Assembly: GCA_050247235.1 (NCBI GenBank)
Contig: JBFWUN010000017.1
Span: forward strand, 1 to 64,000
Length of the DNA: 64,000 nucleotides
Direction: 5' to 3'
Source of the DNA: CAIKBL01 sp050247235
Lineage (GTDB): Bacteria > Pseudomonadota > Gammaproteobacteria > Ga0077536
Positions within the stretch are counted from its first letter, which is position 1. Each line of letters starts with the position of its first letter. Under the pieces are notes generated by a model. The model had not been told where the DNA came from and made no database searches. It worked only from the letters and a program-made list of their open reading frames with translations. Shown in pieces: positions 15,399 to 23,803 of the stretch. The translations under genes were made by a program, and so were the position numbers.

Positions 15399-16844
15399 AT
15401 GAACGCCCCCCAGGACTTTCCTCATGGCCGCGGATCCGCGGCGGCGGCGGCCGCAGCCGGCGGCGCGCCTGCGATCGAGTTCGACGCCGCGCTGATCGCG
15501 CGCTACGACCAGAGCGGACCTCGCTACACCTCGTACCCCACGGCGGATCGCTTCACCCCGGATTTCGATGCCGATGCGTACGCGGCGCAGCTGCGCGCGC
15601 GGACGGCGCGCGACCCGGGCCCGCTCTCGCTGTACGTGCACCTGCCGTTCTGCAGCACGGTGTGCTTCTACTGCGCGTGCAACAAGATCGTCACCGGGGA
15701 CCGGGCCAAGGCCGCGCGTTACCTGCCGTTCCTCGCGCGGGAGATTGCGCTCCAGGCCGCACATTGCGGCGCGGCGCGCGAGATCCGGCAGCTGCACTGG
15801 GGAGGCGGCACCCCGACTTTTTACTCTGACGCGGAACTCGCGGCGGTGATGACCGGCCTGCGCGAACATTTCATATTCGCGCCCGACGGCGAGTATTCCA
15901 TCGAAGTCGACCCCCGCGGACTGTCCGCCGCGCGGGTCGCGCACCTCGGCGCGCTCGGCTTCAATCGCATGAGCCTCGGCGTGCAGGATTTCGACCCCCG
16001 GGTACAGCGCGCGGTCAACCGGGTGCAGAGCGTGGAGGAAACGCGCGCCGTGCTGGAGGCCGCCCGCGCCTGCGGCTTTCGTTCGTTGAGCGTGGACCTC
16101 ATCTACGGTCTGCCGCACCAGCACATCAGGTCATTCGCGCGAACCTTGGACGAGATCATCGCCGCGGCACCGGACCGGGTGTCCGTGTACAACTACGCAC
16201 ACCTGCCGCACCTGTTCAAACCCCAGCAGCGGATCACGGCAGACGATCTGCCGAGCGCCGGCGAGAAGCTCGAGATCCTGCACGAGACAATCACGCGCCT
16301 GACCGGCGCCGGATACGTGTACATCGGGATGGACCATTTCGCGCGCGCCGGGGACGAGCTCGTGCGCGCGCGCGATGCCGGAAGCCTGCACCGGAACTTC
16401 CAGGGCTACTCCACGCACGCGGATCTCGACATGCTCGCACTCGGCGTCACGGCGATCGGGCGCATCGGTCCGACCTACAGCCAGAACCAGCGCGACACCG
16501 ACGGGTACTACGCGGCGCTCGCCGACGACCGGCTGCCGATCTTCCGCGGCTACGCCTGCGATGCCGACGATCTCCTCCGCCGTGAGATCATCCAGACCCT
16601 GATGTGCGGCTACGCGCTCGACTTTCGCGCACTCGGCGCGCGTCATGGCATTGACCCCCGGCAGTACTTCGCCGCGGAGTTCGCGGATCTCGATCTCCTC
16701 GCGGCGGACGGACTCGTCACGTGGCGCGACGACGTGCTGTGCGCGACACCGCGGGGTCGTCTGCTGCTGCGCGCGATCGGCATGATCTTCGATCGCCACC
16801 TGCGCGCCGACCGGGCGCGCCGCGCCTACTCCAGGGTCATCTGA
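15399..16844 (+). CDS. hemN: Oxygen-independent coproporphyrinogen III oxidase
   Basis: A 481-residue radical-SAM enzyme that decarboxylates coproporphyrinogen III to protoporphyrinogen IX without oxygen. The cluster motif is Cys85-x3-Cys89-x2-Cys92 with the HemN-type extra Cys94 (CSTVCFYCAC). Other family marks are GPRYTSYPTADRF, HWGGGTPTF, SVDLIYGLPHQ, YNYAHLPHLFKPQQRI and the C-terminal HemN domain. Length is typical. The ATG at 15399 has no Shine-Dalgarno sequence; a GTG at 15369 also lacks one. An FNR/Anr box lies just upstream, as expected for the anaerobic heme route. Cytoplasmic. Confidence 0.95.
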   Translation: MNAPQDFPHGRGSAAAAAAAGGAPAIEFDAALIARYDQSGPRYTSYPTADRFTPDFDADAYAAQLRARTARDPGPLSLYVHLPFCSTVCFYCACNKIVTGDRAKAARYLPFLAREIALQAAHCGAAREIRQLHWGGGTPTFYSDAELAAVMTGLREHFIFAPDGEYSIEVDPRGLSAARVAHLGALGFNRMSLGVQDFDPRVQRAVNRVQSVEETRAVLEAARACGFRSLSVDLIYGLPHQHIRSFARTLDEIIAAAPDRVSVYNYAHLPHLFKPQQRITADDLPSAGEKLEILHETITRLTGAGYVYIGMDHFARAGDELVRARDAGSLHRNFQGYSTHADLDMLALGVTAIGRIGPTYSQNQRDTDGYYAALADDRLPIFRGYACDADDLLRREIIQTLMCGYALDFRALGARHGIDPRQYFAAEFADLDLLAADGLVTWRDDVLCATPRGRLLLRAIGMIFDRHLRADRARRAYSRVI

Positions 16845-16875
16845 GCACCCGTGCACTCCGGCGCCGGCCCGGCGC

Positions 16876-18036
16876 TCACACCAGGCCGTACCCTTCGTCG
16901 TAGCCGAGCAGCAGCCGCCCGCGCACTTCGGCGAGCGTGTCGAAGTCGACAATCGCGTGGTGCACGGCCGTGTTGATGTCGCGGTAAATCCGCTGCAGTT
17001 CGTTCGCGTCAAACGCCGCGTTCGCTCCGGCTCCCGCGTACAGGCGCTCGATGGCGCGCCGGCACAGCTCCGCGGCGTGCGCCATGTTCCAGCGCAGCTG
17101 GCCGCGCTCGGTGACGTGCATCGGCGGCTCGTCGCGCGTCATCGCGGCGTCGAGTTCGGCGCAGTTCCGTTCGACCAGGCTGCGCGCTAGCGCGATCTCC
17201 CCGGCGGCTTCGGCAAGCCGCATCTGCACCGCGGGTTTCACCGCTTTCTGCCCGCCGACATAGCGGTCGCGCCGCGCCTGCGTATGCGCGAGGAACAGCT
17301 CCAGCCCCTGTTCGGCGATGCCCAGCACCGAGCCGGTCAGCATGGATGCGAGCGTCACGCCGATCGGCAACCGGTAGAGCGGGCGATCGACATCCGGCAT
17401 CGTGCCGAGCATGGCGTGCTCCAGCGGCGCGGCGCGATGCCGCGGAACGAACACGTTCTCCGCGACGATGTCCTTCGACCCGGTGCCGCGCATCCCGAGC
17501 ACGTGCCAGGTGTCGACGATGCGCATGTCGGACGCCGGCACCACCACTTCGAGATTCGGCGCCTGTTCGCCTGCGTCGCTGGCCACACCACGCGCGCCCA
17601 TGATGAGCCACGGCCCATGATCGACGCCGCTGCAGAACTGCCAGCGGCCGTTCAGCAGCCAGCCGCCCGCGACCGGCGCCACCGTGCCCTGCGCCGCCGG
17701 GGTTCCGGGGATGAACACGTCCGGATCCTCGCCGAACACCTCGTCCTGGCACTGTCGCGGGAACCGACCGACGATGAACGTGTGCGCCCCGCAGACCATC
17801 TGCACCCAGGACGCCGCGGAACACCCTTTCGCCGTGATGGCGCAGGTCAGGATCTGCGCGCGCGGCGGCAATTCGTGCCCGCCGTAGCGCCGCGGCGTCA
17901 TCAGTCGCATGAGCCCGGACGTGCGCAGCAGGCCGGCGGCGTCCGCGGACAGCTGCCGCCGTGCTTCGCTGTCGGCGGCGGTGGCGCGCAGCCCCGGCAC
18001 GATGGCCTGCGCGGCGGCGAGCGGATCGAAATTCAT
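16876..18036 (-). CDS. Acyl-CoA-dehydrogenase-fold flavin monooxygenase (HsaA/TdsC type)
   Basis: A 386-residue protein of the acyl-CoA dehydrogenase fold. N-terminal RRYGGHELPP, the central GRWQFCSGVDHGPWLIMGARG and WHVLGMRGTGSKDIVAENVFVP are the marks of group D two-component monooxygenase oxygenase subunits (HsaA, TdsC, DszC and relatives), which use reduced flavin from a separate reductase. The usual acyl-CoA dehydrogenase catalytic Glu context is not evident. No reductase gene is adjacent. A start at ATG 18036 is preferred over GTG 18039, with GAGGA 8 bases upstream. It lies between hemN and msbA without an operon partner, so the substrate is unknown; a steroid or aromatic compound would suit the family and the acyl-CoA genes at the left edge. 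Confidence 0.75.
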   Translation of the reverse strand: MNFDPLAAAQAIVPGLRATAADSEARRQLSADAAGLLRTSGLMRLMTPRRYGGHELPPRAQILTCAITAKGCSAASWVQMVCGAHTFIVGRFPRQCQDEVFGEDPDVFIPGTPAAQGTVAPVAGGWLLNGRWQFCSGVDHGPWLIMGARGVASDAGEQAPNLEVVVPASDMRIVDTWHVLGMRGTGSKDIVAENVFVPRHRAAPLEHAMLGTMPDVDRPLYRLPIGVTLASMLTGSVLGIAEQGLELFLAHTQARRDRYVGGQKAVKPAVQMRLAEAAGEIALARSLVERNCAELDAAMTRDEPPMHVTERGQLRWNMAHAAELCRRAIERLYAGAGANAAFDANELQRIYRDINTAVHHAIVDFDTLAEVRGRLLLGYDEGYGLV

Positions 18037-18067
18037 CACGGATGTCCTCGTTCGTTCGATGCAGGAA

Positions 18068-19843
18068 TCAGGATGCGACGCGCGGCGTCGCCGTGTCTGC
18101 CGGTGACGCCGGGGGACTGGTGTGCTGCATTGCGTACAGACGGGCGTAGAGGCCGTTGCGTTTCAGCAGGCTCGCATGATCGCCCTGTTCGACGAGGTGC
18201 CCGTTCTCGAGTACGACGACGCGGTCCACCCCTTCGATGGTGGTCAGGCGATGCGCAACGATGAGACAGGTGCGCCCTTGCCGCAGCACGCCGAGCGCGC
18301 GCTGGATATGCCGCTCGGATTCGGCGTCGAGCGCCGAGGTCGCCTCATCAAGGATGAGAATCGGCGCATTCTTGAGCAGCGCGCGGGCGATCGCCAGCCG
18401 CTGGCGCTGCCCGCCCGACAGCCGCAGACCGTTGTCGCCGATCTCCGTGTCGAACCCTTTCGGCAGTGTCTGGACGAACTCGGTGACGAACGCGGCGTCG
18501 GCTGCGGCGATCACGTGTTCACGCGGCGCAGTCCGGAGCGCGCCGTACGCGATGTTGTTGTAGAGCGTGTCGTTGAACAGCACCACGTGCTGCCCGACGT
18601 ACGCGATCTGCGCGCGGAGCGCAGAGATCGCAATGTCGTTGATCGGCACGCCGTCGAGCGTGATCGTGCCGGCGAGCGGCTCGTAGAACCGAGGCACGAG
18701 ATTGACCAGGCTCGTCTTGCCGCTGCCCGAAGGTCCGACGATCGCGACGGATTCCCCGGCCCGGATGTCGAGATCGAATTCGTGGAGCACGCAATGGCCG
18801 TCATAGCCCGCGGTCACGCCACGAAACGCGAGCGCGCCGCGGACCTCGATCAACGGGCGACCGTCGGTCCGTTCGGGCGTCTCGTCGATCACGCGGAAGA
18901 TGCTCTCGGCGGCGGCGAGCCCCCGCTGCAGGTACTCGTTCATGCTCGTCAGCCGCTTGACCGGCGCGAGCAGCAGCGCAGTGGCGGTGACGAACGACAC
19001 GAAGCCGCCGCGCGACATCGCATCGGCCGCGGATTCCTTCAGCGCAAGCATCACCATCAGGCCGACACCGAGTGCGATCAGCGCCTGGATGACCGGTTCA
19101 GTGGCGGCGTTGGTGCCGATGACTTTCATCTGGAACTGGCGCGCGGCGTTGATTGCGCGTTCGAAACGCGCGGTCTCGTAGGCTTGCCCGCCGAAAATCT
19201 TGATGTCGCGCTGGCCGTCCAGCGTCTCCTCGAGCACCGCGTTCACCTGGCCCATCGAGCCCTGGAGACGCCGGCTCATTTCGCGCAGCCGCCCGGAAAC
19301 CGCCCGGATCACCCACCCGACGGGCGGGGCCAGGATAAGCAGGAAGAGCGACAACCGCCAGTTCACGTACAGCATGTAACCGAGCAGCGCGAGGATGACG
19401 ACGGAGTCCTTTACAAGCACCGTCACGCAGTGCGTCGAGGCCTGCGCGACCTGCGTCACGTCGAACGTGAACTTGGAGACGATCTGGCCGGCCGGGCGCT
19501 GGTCAAAGTAACGGGCCGGCAGCGCGATGAGGTTGCGGAACATCTCGGCGCGCAGGTCCATCACCACGCGGTGCGCAACCCAGCCGAGACCGACGTTCGC
19601 GACGTAGCTGAGCACGCCCCGTCCCAGGAACAGCGCCACCAGCGCCACCGGGATCAGCAGCGAATATTCCCGCGCGGTCTTGCCGAACTCCTCGTCGACG
19701 AGGTAGCGCAGCAGCGCGGGCAGGATCCATTCGGTCGCCGCGAGCGCGACCATTCCGAGCAGGGAGGCCAGGAAAAGCGGGCGGTGCGGCCGCACCCGGG
19801 CGAGCAGCCGCAGGTACAGCTGCATGACATCGGACTTTGGCAT
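18068..19843 (-). CDS. msbA: Lipid A/LPS core flippase MsbA (ABC exporter)
   Basis: A 591-residue half-transporter that flips lipid A across the inner membrane as a homodimer. Six helices occupy about residues 1-310. The ATPase domain is complete: Walker A GPSGSGKTS, signature LSGGQRQR, Walker B LILDEATSALD, H-loop VAHRLTT. MsbA-like features include VTQVAQASTHCVTVLVKDS and KRLTSMNEYLQRGLAAAESIF. The start at 19843 (MPKSDVMQLY) is preferred; the open frame upstream is low-complexity and lacks a ribosome site. No lpxK follows, unlike in many gammaproteobacteria. Confidence 0.88.
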   Translation of the reverse strand: MPKSDVMQLYLRLLARVRPHRPLFLASLLGMVALAATEWILPALLRYLVDEEFGKTAREYSLLIPVALVALFLGRGVLSYVANVGLGWVAHRVVMDLRAEMFRNLIALPARYFDQRPAGQIVSKFTFDVTQVAQASTHCVTVLVKDSVVILALLGYMLYVNWRLSLFLLILAPPVGWVIRAVSGRLREMSRRLQGSMGQVNAVLEETLDGQRDIKIFGGQAYETARFERAINAARQFQMKVIGTNAATEPVIQALIALGVGLMVMLALKESAADAMSRGGFVSFVTATALLLAPVKRLTSMNEYLQRGLAAAESIFRVIDETPERTDGRPLIEVRGALAFRGVTAGYDGHCVLHEFDLDIRAGESVAIVGPSGSGKTSLVNLVPRFYEPLAGTITLDGVPINDIAISALRAQIAYVGQHVVLFNDTLYNNIAYGALRTAPREHVIAAADAAFVTEFVQTLPKGFDTEIGDNGLRLSGGQRQRLAIARALLKNAPILILDEATSALDAESERHIQRALGVLRQGRTCLIVAHRLTTIEGVDRVVVLENGHLVEQGDHASLLKRNGLYARLYAMQHTSPPASPADTATPRVAS

Positions 19844-19948
19844 CCGGCCACTATGCCCGGCCCCCGCGTGATTTGCATCCTCGTGGTGCGCCGCCCGGGG
19901 AAGGCGCCAGCGTCGTTTCCGCGCACGCATTTGCGGACGGGCTCGGCC

Positions 19949-19954
19949 TATAAT
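19949..19954 (+). promoter_or_regulatory. -10 element upstream of the ParA-like gene
   Basis: A perfect TATAAT lies in otherwise G+C-rich DNA, about 36 bases before the GTG start of the ParA-like gene. No clear -35 was found at standard spacing. Confidence 0.45.
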
Positions 19955-19989
19955 CCGCGACTCAATAACGACGACCTGCGGGGGGAGCG

Positions 19990-20646
19990 GTGCGCACGAT
20001 TCTCGTCTTGAATCCGAAGGGCGGCAGTGGCAAGACCACGCTGGCGACGAACATAGCGGGGTTCTTCGCCGATCGCGGCCAGGCAGTCGCGCTGGCCGAT
20101 TTCGACGTCCAGCACAGCAGCATGGACTGGCTCGCCGCGCGCGAGTCCGAGCGGCCCGAGATCAAGGGCATCGACGCCGCGGGTCACGGCCTGCGGGTGC
20201 CCGCGGGCATCGAGGTGCTGGTGATCGATGCGCCAGCCGCCACGCACGGCGAGGCACTCGGCAGCCTGGTGCGCCGCGCGCAGACCATCGTCGTGCCGGT
20301 CCAGCCGTCACCGGTGGACGTCCGGGCCGCGGAACATTTCTTCGAAGAGCTGATGGAAGTGCGCGTCGTCGAACGCCATGACGTGAAGGTCGCCACCGTC
20401 GCCAACCGCGCCCGGGAGGGTACCCAGGCCACCGCCGACCTGGAGGGCTTTCTCGACCAGGTCAAGCTGCCGAACGGGCGCAAGCTGCCGTTCCTCGCGC
20501 ACCTGCGCTCGAGCGTGAACTACCTGCGCGCGGCCGAACGCGGCCTGTCCATCTTCGAGTTCGCACCGGCGGCCACGCAGCCGGACCGTGACTGCTGGGT
20601 GCCGCTCACGCGCTGGCTGATGAGCGCACGCAGCATGCCGGACTGA
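19990..20646 (+). CDS. ParA/MinD-type P-loop ATPase (orphan)
   Basis: A 218-residue ATPase with the deviant Walker A KGGSGKTT (residues 10-17), a LADFDVQHSSMDW switch and a VIDAPA Walker B region. The GTG start follows GGGGGAG closely. It is short for chromosomal ParA and has no ParB partner beside it. It converges on the hem operon. Such orphan ParA proteins often position other cellular cargo, but nothing here identifies the cargo. Confidence 0.8.
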   Translation: MRTILVLNPKGGSGKTTLATNIAGFFADRGQAVALADFDVQHSSMDWLAARESERPEIKGIDAAGHGLRVPAGIEVLVIDAPAATHGEALGSLVRRAQTIVVPVQPSPVDVRAAEHFFEELMEVRVVERHDVKVATVANRAREGTQATADLEGFLDQVKLPNGRKLPFLAHLRSSVNYLRAAERGLSIFEFAPAATQPDRDCWVPLTRWLMSARSMPD

Positions 20647-20710
20647 GCACGCGCCGGAGGTTCGCCGCTCCCAGGCCGCGCCACGCGTTCAACCGCGCGA
20701 TATCGTCCCC

Positions 20711-21913
20711 TCAGCTGCCGGGCAGCGCCAGCACGCCGGCCTGCCCCGTCGCGAGTTCGAGGCCCAGCTGGCGCTGCCGGGCTGCACCCTCCGCATCGTG
20801 CAGCCGCTCCAGCGCATCGGCCAGCAACCGGTGAAGCATCGCGCTGGGTGCGCGGGCGAGCGCGGCCTCCAGGTACTCGCGCGCCTTGCCCCACAGCTGT
20901 TCGGTCAGGCACAGCCGACCCAGCGCGGTCAGCAGTGCGGGATCCTCCCGATGGTCCTCCAGCCAGTGCTCCGCATGGCGCAGCGCATCCTGCGCGGCGG
21001 GGGGACGCAGTTCGCCGTAGAGCGCGAGAAGCCGCGCGTCCCACCGTCCCAGCACCGCCTTGCGCAGCGCCGCTTCCGCCTGTGCCTGTGCGTCGTGAGT
21101 GAGCAGCACGCGCGCATACGCCGCGATCGCGACCGGCTCCGCGCGCACCGCCTTGGGCAGCGCATTCCACGCCGATGCCAGCGCCGCAAGATCCGCGTAG
21201 GGGCGCGCCAGGATGCGCGCGGCCACTTCGGCCTCCAGTTCCACCACGCGGGTCGCGGGGTAGGCCTGGGCGCGTTTGAGGCGCGGCAGCAGCGCGGCGA
21301 TCTCGTCCCACGCGCCTTGCGCAGCGAGCTGGCGATGCCGCAGTGACAGCACCTGCCGGTGGTTGCCGTGTCGTTCCTCCAGGGCCCGCAGGGCCGCGTC
21401 CGCCGCGGTGATCTCCCCGGCCGCGAGCTGCATCTCCACTTGCTGGAGCAGAATCGCCAGGTCGGCCTGCGGCGCGACTTCCCGGGCAAGCGAGAGGTAG
21501 CCGTCGCGTCGCGACGGCGCCGCCTGCGCGTGCGCAGCCTGGGCCGCGGCGAGGTAGTGCGCGGCCGACGCGTGCGGCCCGCTCGCCTGTGCCAGCAGGC
21601 GTTCCGCGCGCGCGTACTCGCCGGCTGCGAGCGCCAGCAGTCCGTCGCTCAGTCGCTCGTGGTTGCGGCGGCGCGCGCGCTGATGGCGCCACTGCCGCAG
21701 GCGGCCGCGGACGGTCAGGAGCCGCCACAGCAGGCGGCCCGTGAAATAGACCGCGAGGCTCGCGGCGAGCGCGAGCACGATCGCGACGGCGAGCGTGGTG
21801 CGCACGAGCCGATCGCCGTGCATCACCGTGACGAGTCCCGGATCGTGGCTCAGCCACTGGCCGAGCCCCACCGCCAGCGCGAGCGCGAGCAGGAACGCCG
21901 CGAGCACTCTCAC
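20711..21913 (-). CDS. hemY: HemY, TPR-containing heme-biosynthesis membrane protein
   Basis: A 400-residue protein with two N-terminal membrane helices (residues 1-20 and about 40-64, the latter LAVAIVLALAASLAVYFTGRLLW) and then TPR helices to the end, matching gammaproteobacterial HemY (not the protoporphyrinogen oxidase of the same name). The GTG start overlaps the hemX stop (GTGA). It is the last gene of hemC-hemD-hemX-hemY. Its exact biochemical role in tetrapyrrole synthesis is unsettled. Confidence 0.88.
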   Translation of the reverse strand: MRVLAAFLLALALAVGLGQWLSHDPGLVTVMHGDRLVRTTLAVAIVLALAASLAVYFTGRLLWRLLTVRGRLRQWRHQRARRRNHERLSDGLLALAAGEYARAERLLAQASGPHASAAHYLAAAQAAHAQAAPSRRDGYLSLAREVAPQADLAILLQQVEMQLAAGEITAADAALRALEERHGNHRQVLSLRHRQLAAQGAWDEIAALLPRLKRAQAYPATRVVELEAEVAARILARPYADLAALASAWNALPKAVRAEPVAIAAYARVLLTHDAQAQAEAALRKAVLGRWDARLLALYGELRPPAAQDALRHAEHWLEDHREDPALLTALGRLCLTEQLWGKAREYLEAALARAPSAMLHRLLADALERLHDAEGAARQRQLGLELATGQAGVLALPGS

Positions 21914-23013
21914 ATCACTTCCCGGGGCCCCGTCGGCAGTTCGAGGGGCGTCGGATCAGCGGCTGCCGGAGGCGCCCTCGGGTCGCCCGAAGCCGCCTCC
22001 GGCGCACCGGACGACGCCGCGCGCAGCGCGGCAAGACGCGAAAGACTGTCTGCGAGCGACGGCAGTGGCGGGGCCAGCGCGAGGCCATCGAGTGCGGCGA
22101 GCGCTTCGAGCAGCGTCGTGGCGTCTTCGGACGCCGTATCGAAATGCGTGGCGAGCAGGGAAGCGATCGCCGTGCTGCTCGCCGCCAGCGCCTTGTCGTC
22201 GCGCGCGACCAGTGCCGCGCGCAGCAGCGTGATCTCGTTGCGCAAGGCCATCCTGGCAAGTGCCAGCCGCGACGGATCGAGCAGCGCGCGATCCTGTGCC
22301 TCCGTGGAGCGGATTTCGACCAGGGCGCGCAGGTCGCGCCAGATCTCCCGCACGATCCCCTGCCAGCCGTCCGCGGCGGACGGCGCGGCAGCGGGCGCAG
22401 CGGCTTCCACGGACTGACCTTGCAGGCGTTCGACCCGCGCGGCGTGCGCAACCCATTGCGCCGCGAGCGCCGAGACATCCGGCTCCGCCAGTGCCGACAA
22501 CCCGGCGCGGGCATCGGCAAGACTCTGCAGCAACGCGGCCTCGCGCGGGTCGCGGCCGTCGAGTTCGCGCACCGCGAGTTCGAGCGCGGCGTCGGCGGTC
22601 CGGGGGTCACGTGACAGGCGCAGCGCGAAGTCCGCGCTGCGCACCAGGTGTTCGATCCGGGTGAGTCGCAGGAGATCGGCCGCCGTTGCCGCAGGCGCGG
22701 CAATCTCGGCGGCGAGACGCGTCGCCTCCTCACGTACCGCCGCCACCGTGGCATCACGCTCCCCGGCGGCGCGCTCCAGCGCACCCAGGCGTTCGCGCAG
22801 CGCGTGGAGTTCGCCGCCCAGGCTGGTCGAACTCTGGTCGTAGCCGGCAAGCGTGGCCTCCAGGCGGGCCTGGGCGGGCGCGTAGATGCGCGAGATCCAC
22901 GTGATCCCCGCGAGCGTCGCCGCCGCCGCGATGCCCAGCGCGATGAACGCCGCGCCGCGGCCGCCGCGCGCCGCCGTCGCGGGTGTCTCAACCGCCGCCG
23001 GCTCATTGCTCAT
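21910..23013 (-). CDS. hemX: HemX (uroporphyrinogen III C-methyltransferase-like) protein
   Basis: A 367-residue membrane protein. One N-terminal helix (GAAFIALGIAAAATLAGITW, about residues 23-44) precedes a long Ala/Arg/Glu-rich helical region, with typical HemX segments such as LLRLTRIEHLVRSADFALRLSRD and IWRDLRALVEIRS. Although often annotated as a methyltransferase, it has no SAM-binding motif. It overlaps hemD by 11 bases and hemY by 4 bases, so the operon is translationally linked. The role is probably structural or regulatory in heme synthesis. Confidence 0.88.
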   Translation of the reverse strand: MSNEPAAVETPATAARGGRGAAFIALGIAAAATLAGITWISRIYAPAQARLEATLAGYDQSSTSLGGELHALRERLGALERAAGERDATVAAVREEATRLAAEIAAPAATAADLLRLTRIEHLVRSADFALRLSRDPRTADAALELAVRELDGRDPREAALLQSLADARAGLSALAEPDVSALAAQWVAHAARVERLQGQSVEAAAPAAAPSAADGWQGIVREIWRDLRALVEIRSTEAQDRALLDPSRLALARMALRNEITLLRAALVARDDKALAASSTAIASLLATHFDTASEDATTLLEALAALDGLALAPPLPSLADSLSRLAALRAASSGAPEAASGDPRAPPAAADPTPLELPTGPREVM

Positions 23014-23785
23014 TGGATGCCCACCTGACCAGGGCCTCGACGATGCTGCGATCGCCCGGGTTGTCCACCATGACGGGTTCGAGCGTGAAACCGAGCCGCT
23101 CCACTTCCTGCGCGGTGCGGCCGCCCGCGACCATCAGCGGCACGTCGTACATCACGTCGAGTCCTTCCTGGTCAATCTTGTCGGCGAGATTGGTCAGTGC
23201 CTCCGGGCTCGTGATGATCGCGATATCCGGCGCTGTGATGTTGCTGTTGCGCAGAACGTCGGTCAGCCGGATGCTCGGTACGGTGCGCGCGTAGACTTCG
23301 CAGTAGTCGACCTGCGCGCCGCGCTGCTGCAACGCCTGGGCGAGGAGTTCGCGCCCCCCGGCGCCGCGCATGATCAGCACCCGCCGGCCGTCGATCGCGT
23401 GCGCGGAAAGACCCGGCACCTTGAGCAGCCCTTCGCTCGAGAATTCGTTCTTCGGCGTGTGCACTTCCTTGACACCGAGTTCGCGCAAGCGGCCGGCGGT
23501 GCCGACGCCAACCGCGAAGACCGCCTGCCCGGTCAGCGTCCTGCCGGCATCGTGGAGCAGCCGCAACCCGTGTTCGACCGCGTTCCTGCTGATGAAGACG
23601 ACCGCGTCGTAGCTGTCGATGGCGTCGATCATCGCACGGGCCTGGGGACTCACCTTGGGTTCGATTGCGATCATCGGCGCGAATACGACCTGCCCGCCGT
23701 GTCGCTCGATCTCGCCGATCAGCGTCTGCGCCTGCTCCTCAGGCCGCGTCACCATGACGGCATAACCCTCAAGCGGTTGTGACAT
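23003..23785 (-). CDS. hemD: Uroporphyrinogen III synthase
   Basis: A 260-residue enzyme that cyclises hydroxymethylbilane with inversion of ring D. The N-terminal VMVTRPEEQAQTLIGEIERHG, the central DAVVFISRNAVEHGL and VGVGTAGRLRELG, and the C-terminal AIITSPEALTNLADKI are family landmarks. Sequence identity is always low in this family, so the position directly after hemC (18 bases) is the strongest support. Cytoplasmic. Confidence 0.92.
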   Translation of the reverse strand: MSQPLEGYAVMVTRPEEQAQTLIGEIERHGGQVVFAPMIAIEPKVSPQARAMIDAIDSYDAVVFISRNAVEHGLRLLHDAGRTLTGQAVFAVGVGTAGRLRELGVKEVHTPKNEFSSEGLLKVPGLSAHAIDGRRVLIMRGAGGRELLAQALQQRGAQVDYCEVYARTVPSIRLTDVLRNSNITAPDIAIITSPEALTNLADKIDQEGLDVMYDVPLMVAGGRTAQEVERLGFTLEPVMVDNPGDRSIVEALVRWASNEQ

Positions 23786-23803
23786 CCGCGTCCACCCTTC
23801 CCC

